From Microbispora amethystogenes (lineage in GTDB: Bacteria; Actinomycetota; Actinomycetes; Streptosporangiales; Streptosporangiaceae), in NCBI RefSeq assembly GCF_016863015.1, contig NZ_BOOB01000066.1:1-45446 (forward strand): 45,446 bases of DNA. The letters are read 5' to 3'. Below the pieces are notes generated by a model. That model did not search any database. It saw nothing but the letters and a program-made list of their open reading frames with translations, and had not been told where the DNA came from. A program made the translations under genes and the position numbers. Below, one piece after another: positions 16,335 through 24,103 of this stretch (position 1 is the first letter of the stretch; every line of letters starts with the position of its first letter).

Positions 16335-16352
16335 CTGTACATTCCTCGTATA
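16335..16352 (-). promoter_or_regulatory. Candidate SARP box for the leftward operon
   Basis: Read on the minus strand: TATACGA-GGAA-TGTACAG, two heptamers with an 11-bp period, the spacing typical of SARP sites. The same half-sites recur in the opposite orientation at 16413-16430. A TAGCCT on the minus strand (16308-16313 region) could be the -10. It starts 19 bp from the second heptamer rather than the usual 8, i.e. one helical turn further. Binding by the SARP coded at 17449 is an inference. Confidence 0.5.
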
Positions 16353-16412
16353 TCGGCGGAGGCTTTCCGGGCCTGTCCCGGGCGGTGGGGCATCGCGACC
16401 GTGCGCGCCGCA

Positions 16413-16444
16413 TATACGGCGCTTATACAACGGCCGCCTAGCCT
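16413..16444 (+). promoter_or_regulatory. Candidate SARP-dependent promoter for the DMT transporter (and SARP) genes
   Basis: TATACGG (16413-16419), a 4-bp spacer and TATACAA (16424-16430) form an 11-bp-period direct repeat. After 8 bp comes TAGCCT (16439-16444), a good -10. There is no consensus -35, as expected where a SARP replaces it. This is the canonical SARP promoter layout. The predicted transcript start near 16450 excludes the in-frame ATG at 16446 and supports the start at 16479. Confidence 0.6.
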
Positions 16445-16478
16445 CATGTCCCAGCACGTCGCCCGGAGGAAACCGCTG

Positions 16479-17603
16479 ATGTCGATCGAAGAGCCCGCCG
16501 CGCGGAAGACGGACGCGCCGGCCGCATGGATCGCCGAGTCGGGTCTCGTCGTGGTGGCCGCCGTTTTCGGGCTTACTTTCGTGGTAATTCAGGACGCCAT
16601 AGAAGACGTGCCGCCGTGGTCGTTCGTGGCTCTCCGTTTCCTGCTGGCGGCCGGTGTGGTGGCCGTTCCGTACGCCGCGCAGATCGCCCGGCTCTCGCGT
16701 TCGGGATGGGGCGCCGGCGCGGGCCTGGGCCTGCTGCTGGTCGGCGGGTACGCGTTCCAGACGATCGGTCTCGTGTACACGACCGCGTCCAACTCGGGCT
16801 TCATCACCGGCCTCTACATCGTGTTCACCCCGCTCATGGCCGCGTTGCTGCTTCGTCAGCGGGTCACCCGCTGGAGCGCCCTGTGCATCGCGACCGCCGC
16901 CGTGGGCCTGCTGCTCCTCTCGGGGTACGGAGGGGCCTTCCACCCGCTGGGCGACGCGCTCACCCTGGCCTCCAGCCTCTGTTTCGCGCTGCACATCATC
17001 GCCATGGACCGGGCGGTCCGCCTTTTCCCTACGGGAGCCCTGGTCGCGGTGCAACTGGCGACGTGCGGAACGCTCGCCCTGTGCATCGCGCTGATCAAGG
17101 AGGATTTCCGCCTCCCCGGCGAATGGGACGCCTGGGGCGCGATCGCGTTCACCGGGCTGGCCGCCAGCGCCTTCGCCTATTTCGTTCAGGCGTACGCGCA
17201 GCGGCGTACCTCGCCGACCCGGGTCTCCGTCATCCTCGGGATGGAACCCGTCTTCGCCGGCGTCTTCGGATATTGGCTCGCGGGAGACCGTTTGACGCCG
17301 CTGGGCTGGGCGGGCGCCGCGACCATGGTGATCGGCGTGCTTCTCATGGACGTCAAGCCGTCCCGCATGTCGCTGAAGTGGGCGCTGGAGTGGGGGCGAA
17401 GCGTTTTCACAGGCCGCCCGCAGGCTTTTGACATAGTATTTACCCGCCATGGCCGGGGGAGAGCAGCATCCAGATCTGCGGTTCCGCATACTCGGACCGC
17501 TGGAGCTGACGGCGAATGGCTCCCAGGTCACCTTGAAGGGCCAGAAGGTGCGAACGCTCCTGGCCCTTCTGCTCTGTTATCCGAACACGGCCGTACCGGA
17601 TGA
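16479..17603 (+). CDS. DMT-family (EamA) transporter
   Basis: About 374 residues with ten hydrophobic segments in two EamA repeats (GLVVVAAVFGLTFVVIQDAI to VIGVLLMDVKPSR). This drug/metabolite-transporter family moves amino acids or small metabolites; here it may export an intermediate or product. The ATG at 16479 has GGAGGA about 9 nt upstream. Odd feature: the normal EamA end is reached near codon 305, yet the frame runs on for about 70 low-complexity residues and overlaps the SARP gene by 155 bp. That is either a true long overlap or a frameshift near 17400. It is divergent from the dioxygenase operon and probably co-transcribed with the SARP gene. Confidence 0.85.
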   Translation: MSIEEPAARKTDAPAAWIAESGLVVVAAVFGLTFVVIQDAIEDVPPWSFVALRFLLAAGVVAVPYAAQIARLSRSGWGAGAGLGLLLVGGYAFQTIGLVYTTASNSGFITGLYIVFTPLMAALLLRQRVTRWSALCIATAAVGLLLLSGYGGAFHPLGDALTLASSLCFALHIIAMDRAVRLFPTGALVAVQLATCGTLALCIALIKEDFRLPGEWDAWGAIAFTGLAASAFAYFVQAYAQRRTSPTRVSVILGMEPVFAGVFGYWLAGDRLTPLGWAGAATMVIGVLLMDVKPSRMSLKWALEWGRSVFTGRPQAFDIVFTRHGRGRAASRSAVPHTRTAGADGEWLPGHLEGPEGANAPGPSALLSEHGRTG

Positions 17604-20364
17604 CCGGCTGATCGACGGGCTGTGGCCGACGGACCCGCCGGCGTCCGCGGCCGCCAACCTGCGCGCCTACATCCGCGGCCTGCGGACGACGCTGGGCGAC
17701 CCGCGCCGCATCACCCGCGTCGATCGCGGCTACCTCCTCCACGTACGGCCTCCCGAGGTGGACGCCCTGCGGTTCTCCGCACTGGTCGCCGGGAGCGAGG
17801 AGGCGGCCGCCGGCGGCGACGTCGCGCGGGCGGCGGAGATCCTCCGCAGGGCACTGGACGAGTGGACCGGCGTGCCCTTCGCGGGGCTGGACGACTGCCC
17901 CGCGCTGCGGGCCGAGGCCGCGGTGCTGGAGGAGCAGCGGTTCACGGCGGTCGGCCAGTGGGTGGAGCACGAACTCGCGCTCGGCCGGCACGCGGACATG
18001 ATCCCCGTCCTGGTCCAGCTCGTCGAGGAGTTCCCGCTGCGTGAGTCGCTGCGCGGCCGGCTGATGGAGGCGCTGCACCGGTCGGGCCGCCAGGCGGAGG
18101 CGCTGCAGCTCTATCGGGACACGCGCGCCCTCCTCGTCGAGTCGCTCGGCATCGAGCCCGGCCCGCAGTTGCGGGAGCAGGAACAGGCGATCCTGCGGGA
18201 GGCCGTGGCACCGGGCGAGGAACCCGCCGCCGCCTCCCCGCGCCCGTGCAACCTCCCGGCCGACACCCCCGACTTCACCGGCCGGGCCGAGGAGATCGCG
18301 CGGATCACCCGCTGGCTGACCTCCGAAGACCGGGTCGGCCCGTCGATCGTGGCGGTGTCCGCCCGCGGCGGCGCGGGCAAGACCACCCTGGCCGTTCACG
18401 TCGCCCACCGGTTGCGGGAGGACTTCCCGGACGGGCAGATCTTCGTGCCGCTCCGCGGGGCCGAGGCGGCGCGCCGCATCCCGCCGGGCGTCGCGCTGGC
18501 CGGCTCGCTGCGCACCCTGGGGGTGCCCGACCACCGGCTGCCCGAGCACATCGAGGAACGCAGCGCGATGCTCCGGGAGGTGCTCTCGGAGCGACGTGCG
18601 CTGCTGATCCTCGACGACGCCGCGGACGAGAGCCAGGTGATGCCGCTCATCCCGGGCACGAGCGGGTGCGCCGTCCTGATCACGAGCCGGCACCGCCTCA
18701 CGGCCGTTCCGGGCATCCGGCGGCTCGAACTCGAGTCGTTCACCGAGGAGCAGGCGATCGACTTCCTGCAGCGGATGCTCGGCGACGACCGCATGAGGAG
18801 CAGCCCGGAGGCCGGCGCGCGGCTCGTCCGCCTGTGCGGGCGTCACCCGCTCGCGTTGCGCATCGCGGGCGCGCGGCTCGCCGCCCGGCCGCACTGGCCC
18901 GTACGCCGCATGGTCGACCGGCTGGCCGGAGAGCACCATCGGCTCGACGAGCTCGTGCACGGCGAGCTGGACGTGCGCGCCAACCTGATGCTCTCCTACG
19001 CGGCGCTGGGGCCCCGGGCGAGGCTCCTGCTCATGCTGCTCGGCAGCCTCGACCTCGTCGAATACGAGGAATGGGCGGCGGCGGCGCTGCTGGACTGCCC
19101 GCTCCGGGAGGCCGAGGACCTCCTGGACCAGCTCGCCCACAGTCACCTGGTCACCGTGGCGACCGGAGACCACAGCCAGCCCCGGTACGGCCTGCACGAT
19201 CTGGTCCGCATCTTCGCCCGGCAGCAGGCGCAGGCGCAGCTTCCCTGCGAGGAGGTGCGCGCCGCCCTGGAGCGGGCCGTCGCGGCCCTGCTGACGGTGA
19301 CCGAGTACGCCCACACCCAGCTCGCCGGCCACGACCATCTGGTGCTGCACAGCACGGCCCGGCGCCGGCCGATGGCGGAAGAGCAGCTCAGGGAGATCGT
19401 CACCGATCCGGTGACCTGGTGCGAGGCCGAACTGCCGAACATCCAGGGAGCGGTCCGGCAGGCGGCGCACCTGGAATTCGACGACCTCTGCTGGGATCTC
19501 GCGGTGACCGCCGCGCCCCTTCTGGAGGTCCGCAAACACCACGACGAGTGGGAGCAGACGCACGAGATCGCCCTCGACGCCACCCGGGCCGCCGGCAACC
19601 GCCGCGGCGAGGCGGTCATCCTCGCCGAGCTCGGCGAGCTCAGCCTGCACCGGCACGACTACCGCGCGGCGGCCAACTTCATCGGGCAGGCCGCCACGAT
19701 CTTCACGGCGTTGCGCGACCGGCACGCCGAGGCCATCACCGAGCACAAGCTGGCCGTGCTCGACCGGCTCGGGGGCCGGCTGCACGACGCCCTCTCCCGC
19801 GCCCGGCGCAGCGCCGCCGCCCTGAGCGCCCTTGGCGACGTCGGCAACGAAGCGCTCGTGCTCCGCCAGGTCGGGCAGATCCATCTCCAGCTCGGCAATC
19901 ACGAAGAGGCCCGGATCAACCTGGAGCAGGCCCTGCAGATGGCGCAGAAGGCGCAGGGCGCCCGCCTGGCCCAGCAGGTGAACTACCGGCTCGGCGAGCT
20001 CAGCCTGGAGTGCGGCGAACCGGCCGACGCCCTCCCCCGGTTCGAGCGCGTCCACGAGTTCTGCCAGACCATCGAGGACCAGGTCGGCATGGCCCACGCC
20101 CTGTACGGGATGGGCCGGGCATGGGCCGCCCTGACGCGATGGGACACCGCCCATCGCACTCTCACGCTCGCGCTGGCGCACGCGAGGGCGGCGGGGGAGC
20201 GGATCGTGGAGGCCGACGTGCTCCACCACCTCGGACGGGTCGCCCGCAGCCGGGGGAGAACGGAGGAGGCGGCCGAGTCCTTCGCCCTCGCCGAGGCCAT
20301 CTGCCGGAACCTCGGCATCACCCCGACCTGGCTCGGTGAACCCGAGGCGGCGGCCCATCCCTGA
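17449..20364 (+). CDS. SARP-family transcriptional activator (AfsR-like, with NB-ARC and TPRs)
   Basis: 971 residues. Order: OmpR-type winged helix (LRFRILGPLELTANG, about 8-100), bacterial transcriptional activation domain (about 100-250, ending IEPGPQLREQEQAIL), NB-ARC ATPase with P-loop GGAGKTT (about 307-313) and LLILDDA, and C-terminal TPR-like helices (about 680-960). It is probably the pathway-specific activator; candidate SARP boxes flank the DMT gene. No Shine-Dalgarno precedes the ATG. A TAGTAT box (17434-17439) ends 9 nt before the ATG, so a leaderless transcript is possible in addition to read-through from the DMT promoter. The 3' end overlaps the convergent aminotransferase gene by 47 bp. 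Confidence 0.93.
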   Translation: MAGGEQHPDLRFRILGPLELTANGSQVTLKGQKVRTLLALLLCYPNTAVPDDRLIDGLWPTDPPASAAANLRAYIRGLRTTLGDPRRITRVDRGYLLHVRPPEVDALRFSALVAGSEEAAAGGDVARAAEILRRALDEWTGVPFAGLDDCPALRAEAAVLEEQRFTAVGQWVEHELALGRHADMIPVLVQLVEEFPLRESLRGRLMEALHRSGRQAEALQLYRDTRALLVESLGIEPGPQLREQEQAILREAVAPGEEPAAASPRPCNLPADTPDFTGRAEEIARITRWLTSEDRVGPSIVAVSARGGAGKTTLAVHVAHRLREDFPDGQIFVPLRGAEAARRIPPGVALAGSLRTLGVPDHRLPEHIEERSAMLREVLSERRALLILDDAADESQVMPLIPGTSGCAVLITSRHRLTAVPGIRRLELESFTEEQAIDFLQRMLGDDRMRSSPEAGARLVRLCGRHPLALRIAGARLAARPHWPVRRMVDRLAGEHHRLDELVHGELDVRANLMLSYAALGPRARLLLMLLGSLDLVEYEEWAAAALLDCPLREAEDLLDQLAHSHLVTVATGDHSQPRYGLHDLVRIFARQQAQAQLPCEEVRAALERAVAALLTVTEYAHTQLAGHDHLVLHSTARRRPMAEEQLREIVTDPVTWCEAELPNIQGAVRQAAHLEFDDLCWDLAVTAAPLLEVRKHHDEWEQTHEIALDATRAAGNRRGEAVILAELGELSLHRHDYRAAANFIGQAATIFTALRDRHAEAITEHKLAVLDRLGGRLHDALSRARRSAAALSALGDVGNEALVLRQVGQIHLQLGNHEEARINLEQALQMAQKAQGARLAQQVNYRLGELSLECGEPADALPRFERVHEFCQTIEDQVGMAHALYGMGRAWAALTRWDTAHRTLTLALAHARAAGERIVEADVLHHLGRVARSRGRTEEAAESFALAEAICRNLGITPTWLGEPEAAAHP

Positions 20365-21445
20365 CGGGGAGCGCCTGCCCGAGTGCCTGCCCGAGTGCCT
20401 GGCCGAGTGCCTGGACGAGCGTGGGAAGCGCCCGGCGCGCGACGGGGCCGCACGCCACCGAGACGCGCAGTGCCGGGCCGAGGCCCCCGGCCGTGCCCAG
20501 GTCGCGGATCCGGAAGCCGGAGGCGCTCATCAGCGCCTCCACCCGGCCGGCGACGTCCGGGTCCCGTACGAGGATCGGGACGAAGTTCCCCCCTGACGGC
20601 AGGGTCTGCCAGCCGAGTTCGAGCAGGCTCGCGTTCCATCGGTCCCGTTCGGCGGCGAGGTCCTGCCAGATGCGCGCGAACTCGCCGTACACCAGACCGG
20701 TCCGGGCCACCGCGTGCAGCGTGAGGGCGCTCAGCTGACGTTCCGCCTCCCAGCTCCGCAGGCGTTCGACGAGGCGTGCGGACGAGAACAGCGCCGCGAC
20801 CCGGCCGCCGGCGAAGCCGAAGATCTTCGACCAGCTCAGCAGCACGACGCACGCGTCTCCCGCCAGGTCGACGACATCCCGCGGGTCGGTGGTGAACCCG
20901 GCGTAGCACGCGTCGATCACCAGCAGGTGCCCGCGCGCCGCGCACCGGCCGGCGAACGCGCGTACGGCGGAGAGATCGGGCGTGAAGCCGGCGGGTCCGT
21001 TGGGCCAGGACATGACCACCAGGGACGGCTCGGCCGACGCGATCGCCGCGTCGAGGGCGGCGAGCGAGCCTCCGGAGGTCCCGTCGGGGGAGAGCACCTC
21101 CCGCACGGTCCAGCCCTGTGCCTCCCGGGCGGTCCACCAGGCGGCGTAGTTGGGCGTTTGGATCAGGAGCCGCCCGCCGAAACGGCCGGCCGTCTCCCGC
21201 AGGAGCAGCCGGATCCCGCTGTCGGAGCCGGGCGTGAGGGTCACCTCGGTCTCGCCGCACCGGAAGAGCACCGCGACCTCCCGGACGGGCCTGTCCAGCA
21301 CGGGGTAGGTGCGAAGCTCGTCCCCGCACAGCCCTTCGAGCATCCGCCGGTGCAGTGGCGCCACATCCGGATGGATCAGTTCGTTGGACGCGAGGTTGAC
21401 GCGGCTGTCGGCGCCTCGCCGCGGCATGGCGGTCCCCGGCGTCAC
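20318..21445 (-). CDS. PLP-dependent aminotransferase, class I/II (HisC/CobD-like)
   Basis: 375 residues of fold-type I aminotransferase. Visible signatures are SWPNGPAGF (PNxPxG), LVIDACYAGF (Asp-x-x-Tyr), LSWSKIFGFAGGRVA (Schiff-base Lys) and PALRVSVA (carboxylate-binding Arg). It resembles histidinol-phosphate aminotransferase and threonine-phosphate decarboxylase. The GTG at 21445 is chosen because it overlaps the MFS stop (GTGA); an ATG at 21427 is the alternative. The C-terminus carries four in-frame Gln-Ala-Leu-Gly units from a 12-bp repeat, then a basic tail overlapping the SARP gene. It is the last gene of its operon and probably installs or exchanges an amino group on a pathway intermediate. 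Confidence 0.88.
   Translation of the reverse strand: MTPGTAMPRRGADSRVNLASNELIHPDVAPLHRRMLEGLCGDELRTYPVLDRPVREVAVLFRCGETEVTLTPGSDSGIRLLLRETAGRFGGRLLIQTPNYAAWWTAREAQGWTVREVLSPDGTSGGSLAALDAAIASAEPSLVVMSWPNGPAGFTPDLSAVRAFAGRCAARGHLLVIDACYAGFTTDPRDVVDLAGDACVVLLSWSKIFGFAGGRVAALFSSARLVERLRSWEAERQLSALTLHAVARTGLVYGEFARIWQDLAAERDRWNASLLELGWQTLPSGGNFVPILVRDPDVAGRVEALMSASGFRIRDLGTAGGLGPALRVSVACGPVARRALPTLVQALGQALGQALGQALPVRDGPPPRVHRARSG
20371..20419 (+). repeat. 12-bp in-frame tandem repeat at the aminotransferase 3' end
   Basis: Units gagtgcctgccc (20381-20392), gagtgcctggcc (20393-20404) and gagtgcctggac (20405-20416) with a degenerate copy before them. They code (reverse strand) for repeated Gln-Ala-Leu-Gly. 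Confidence 0.9.
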
Positions 21446-22773
21446 GCCGGATCCATGGCGTGCGACGGAGTCCCGGCGGCCTCGGCGCGGCGGGCCTCCG
21501 CCCACCTGGCCACCGGCGGGAGCAGGGCGCCCGTCGCGGCGAACAACGCCGCGATGAGCAGCCACCCCGTCATCCCCCAGGTGATCGCCAGCGTGGTGAA
21601 GACGAGCGGCGCGAGCAGGCCGCCGATGTCGAGCCCGGCGTTGAAGAGCCCCTGGTACTGGCCGTGCGCGTGGTCAGGGGCCAGGTCGTAGCTCAGCGTC
21701 CAGGCGGCCGCCGCCTGCTTCAGTTCGCCGGCGGTGTGCAGGGCCGCCGCGACCAGGAGCAGCGGGGCCGCGACGGCGACAGGTACGCCGCCGGTGAGGG
21801 AGACCGCGACGCACGCGGCGGCGAGCAGCAGACCGGCGTGGCGGGCGGCGGACGCCGCGCGGGACACGTCGGTGATGTGCACGGTCGCCTTCACCTGGAA
21901 GACGATCACACCCAGGGTGTTGAGCACGAGGACGAGTGAGATCGTCCACGTCGGCGCGGTGGTGTCGCGCGCGATCCACAGGGGCAGGCCGATCTCCAGC
22001 ATGCCGACGTGCAGGAGGAGAACCGCGTTGAGCCCCGTGACCACGAGGTACGGCACGTCGCGGATCGCCGTCGCGGGCCGCGCGGGGTGACGGGCGGGGT
22101 GACGGGCGGTGGGCCGCCGGGCCTCCGGCGGGTTGGCCTGGGCCCCTCGCGCGCCTCTCATCGTGAGCACGAGGATCGCCGCGGCGGCGAACGTGGCCGC
22201 GTTGAGAGCGGTCGCGGCGAGGAACGCCGCGTGCGTTCCCCAGGCCAGGATGACGCCCCCGAGCATCCCTCCCACGGCCGAGCCGACGTTGGAGGCCGAC
22301 CGGAGGGCGGCGCGGTAACGGACGCGGTCGGTCCGATCGAACAGCCCGGCGATCAGCGCTCCGCGGGCCGCGGACGCTCCCCGCTCACAGGCCGTGGCGA
22401 CGCCCACCAGGACGATGAACGCGAGGACCCCCGTGACCAGGACGTATCCGATCACGCACACGCCCTGGGCGGCCAGCAGCAGGGCGTAGACGCGGCTCGG
22501 CTCGCGCGCGTCGACCAGGTGACCGATCAACGGGCCGGCCACGAGGCCGAGCACTCCCGCGACGCCGAGACCGAGCCCGATCTCGGTGGGGGACAACCCC
22601 ATGACGCGGATGAACAACAGGGCGCCGACCACCAGGAAGGACCCGTTGCCGACCGCGTTGACCACCAGGGCGACGGCCAGCCGGCGTGCCTGCCCGGTGC
22701 CGAAGGAACCCTCCGGGAGGAGACTCTCCCGGAGGGCCCGTACGGGGGACCGGCGGCGACGGGGATCGGTCAT
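21442..22773 (-). CDS. MFS transporter
   Basis: 443 residues, about 12 membrane segments (for example VALVVNAVGNGSFLVVGALLFI and LGLVAGPLIGHLVDA, the latter a motif-A-like loop). A long cytoplasmic loop in the middle has a Pro/Ala/Arg-rich stretch with a 12-bp tandem repeat (22083-22106). The ATG overlaps the stop of the radical SAM gene (ATGA) and the stop overlaps the aminotransferase GTG, so all three are coupled. This second exporter candidate is distinct from the MFS protein at 5424. Confidence 0.88.
   Translation of the reverse strand: MTDPRRRRSPVRALRESLLPEGSFGTGQARRLAVALVVNAVGNGSFLVVGALLFIRVMGLSPTEIGLGLGVAGVLGLVAGPLIGHLVDAREPSRVYALLLAAQGVCVIGYVLVTGVLAFIVLVGVATACERGASAARGALIAGLFDRTDRVRYRAALRSASNVGSAVGGMLGGVILAWGTHAAFLAATALNAATFAAAAILVLTMRGARGAQANPPEARRPTARHPARHPARPATAIRDVPYLVVTGLNAVLLLHVGMLEIGLPLWIARDTTAPTWTISLVLVLNTLGVIVFQVKATVHITDVSRAASAARHAGLLLAAACVAVSLTGGVPVAVAAPLLLVAAALHTAGELKQAAAAWTLSYDLAPDHAHGQYQGLFNAGLDIGGLLAPLVFTTLAITWGMTGWLLIAALFAATGALLPPVARWAEARRAEAAGTPSHAMDPA
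22083..22106 (+). repeat. 12-bp in-frame tandem repeat in the MFS gene
   Basis: cggggtgacggg occurs twice in tandem (22083-22094, 22095-22106), coding for Arg-His-Pro-Ala repeats in the central loop. Confidence 0.85.
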
Positions 22774-24047
22774 CGAGTCTGTGGCCGTGGCTTGCCGATC
22801 CAGGTGCACAGGTAGTCCATGTGCACGAGTCGTTTGTCGGTGGGCACCGTCGGCCGCTGCGGGAAGGTCTGGGCGGGCGCGACGTCCCTGGGGCAGTAGG
22901 GATCACGGGCGAACAGGGACCGGTGCCCCGTCTCGTGGGCGTGATGGAGGTAGGAGCGGCCCGCGCAGCCGCCGCGGCACTGCGCGAGCAGCCCGCAGCC
23001 CTCGCAGCCGTCCACCTTGTCGGGGTTGGCGTTCCTCCTACGGAACGACCGGAACTGCGGCGAGCGGACGATGTCGTAGAGGTCGTCCTTGCGCAGGTCT
23101 CCGAACTTGTAGTCGTGCAGGTAGACGCAGGGCGAGACCGGGATGCGGCCGTCGGGGGTGATCGAGTGGATCCGGAAGGACGTCCGCCCGCACGGGCATC
23201 CCTTCGCCCCCTGGTAGTCGGTGACCGCGGCGATCGGCGGCTCGCCCAGGTCGACCGGATCGCACCGGCTCATCAGGAGGGAGAAGCCCTCGTAGTACTG
23301 CTCGGCGGGGAGCAGTGAATCCATGTGCGCCGGCTCGACCGGCTTGATGGGATTGATCCGGATATGCGCGTCGTAGCTTTCGGCCAGTTCGAGCAGCTTC
23401 TCGATGTGCCGAGGGGTGAAGTTCCAGTTCATCCCGCACATGATCACCGTGTGGGGGATGTCGTACTTCCGGGCCAGTTCGAGAGCCTGGATCGCCTGCT
23501 TGTAGATCTTCGCGCCGCGGTTCGCGTTGTGCTCGTCCTCGAAGGGCGAGTCGAAGCTCACGTCCAGGTCGTTGAGCTTGCGCCAGCTCTCGTTGTGATC
23601 CCGTTCCAGGTGGATCGCCGTGATGCCGGAGGTGGTCAGGCCGACCAGGATGCCCGCGTCGACCAGCCTGTCGATGATCTGCGGAAGCAGGGTGTTCCGG
23701 GGGTTCGCCCCGTTCGTGAACAGCGGTTCGTTGCCGCCGAGGTTCACCGTCTCGACCCCGTTGATCGCGAGCTGCTCGACGATCCGGTCGATCATGTCCA
23801 GGCTGAAGTCCATGCCCTTCTCGCGCGCGGACATGGAGTAGCAGTGCGTGCAGCGGTAGGGGCAGTCGTTGCCGAGGGTCCAGCCGATGTTCCTGATCGT
23901 TATGGGGCACTCGTCGAGATCCTCGTGCTCGATCGGCCCGACGGCCCTGTCGTAGTGCTCCTTGGGGTTGATCTCGCTGGGAGAGTTCGGCTGGGGGCGT
24001 TCCCAGGGGAAGGAGGGGCGGAGTCCCAGATCAACGATGTCGCTCAT
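22770..24047 (-). CDS. Radical SAM/SPASM-domain enzyme
   Basis: 425 residues. The radical SAM cluster motif is CPYRCTHC (Cys62, Cys66, Cys69), preceded by GWTLGNDCP and followed by NLGGNEPLFTNGANP. The C-terminus is cysteine-rich (KGCPCGRTSF, SPCVYLHDYKFGD, CEGCGLLAQCRGGCAG, DPYCPRD), as in SPASM or twitch domains holding one or two auxiliary Fe-S clusters. The ATG at 24047 has AGGAGA 6 nt upstream; the frame stays open further up but only antisense to the neighbouring gene. SPASM enzymes usually act on peptides, but no precursor-like small gene is found nearby, so a small-molecule substrate is possible. It is coupled to the MFS gene and 56 bp from the PAPS-reductase-like gene. Confidence 0.9.
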   Translation of the reverse strand: MSDIVDLGLRPSFPWERPQPNSPSEINPKEHYDRAVGPIEHEDLDECPITIRNIGWTLGNDCPYRCTHCYSMSAREKGMDFSLDMIDRIVEQLAINGVETVNLGGNEPLFTNGANPRNTLLPQIIDRLVDAGILVGLTTSGITAIHLERDHNESWRKLNDLDVSFDSPFEDEHNANRGAKIYKQAIQALELARKYDIPHTVIMCGMNWNFTPRHIEKLLELAESYDAHIRINPIKPVEPAHMDSLLPAEQYYEGFSLLMSRCDPVDLGEPPIAAVTDYQGAKGCPCGRTSFRIHSITPDGRIPVSPCVYLHDYKFGDLRKDDLYDIVRSPQFRSFRRRNANPDKVDGCEGCGLLAQCRGGCAGRSYLHHAHETGHRSLFARDPYCPRDVAPAQTFPQRPTVPTDKRLVHMDYLCTWIGKPRPQTR

Positions 24048-24103
24048 GCGGTCTCCTGTCCAAGGTGGTGCACGGGGGGGATTGCTACGGCGTCGGGAGC
24101 GGC

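Noticed and set aside
17428..17433. Perfect TTGACA as a -35 for the SARP gene
   Set aside because: It is only 16 bp before the ATG, leaving no room for a -10 ahead of the coding start.
17440..20358. A 972-codon open frame antisense to the SARP gene
   Set aside because: It is the GC-rich mirror of a strongly supported gene, has no recognisable domain and lacks a ribosome-binding site.
24048..24103. A RiPP precursor gene beside the SPASM enzyme
   Set aside because: The 56-bp gap is too short for a precursor and contains no start codon with a Shine-Dalgarno on either strand that I can support.
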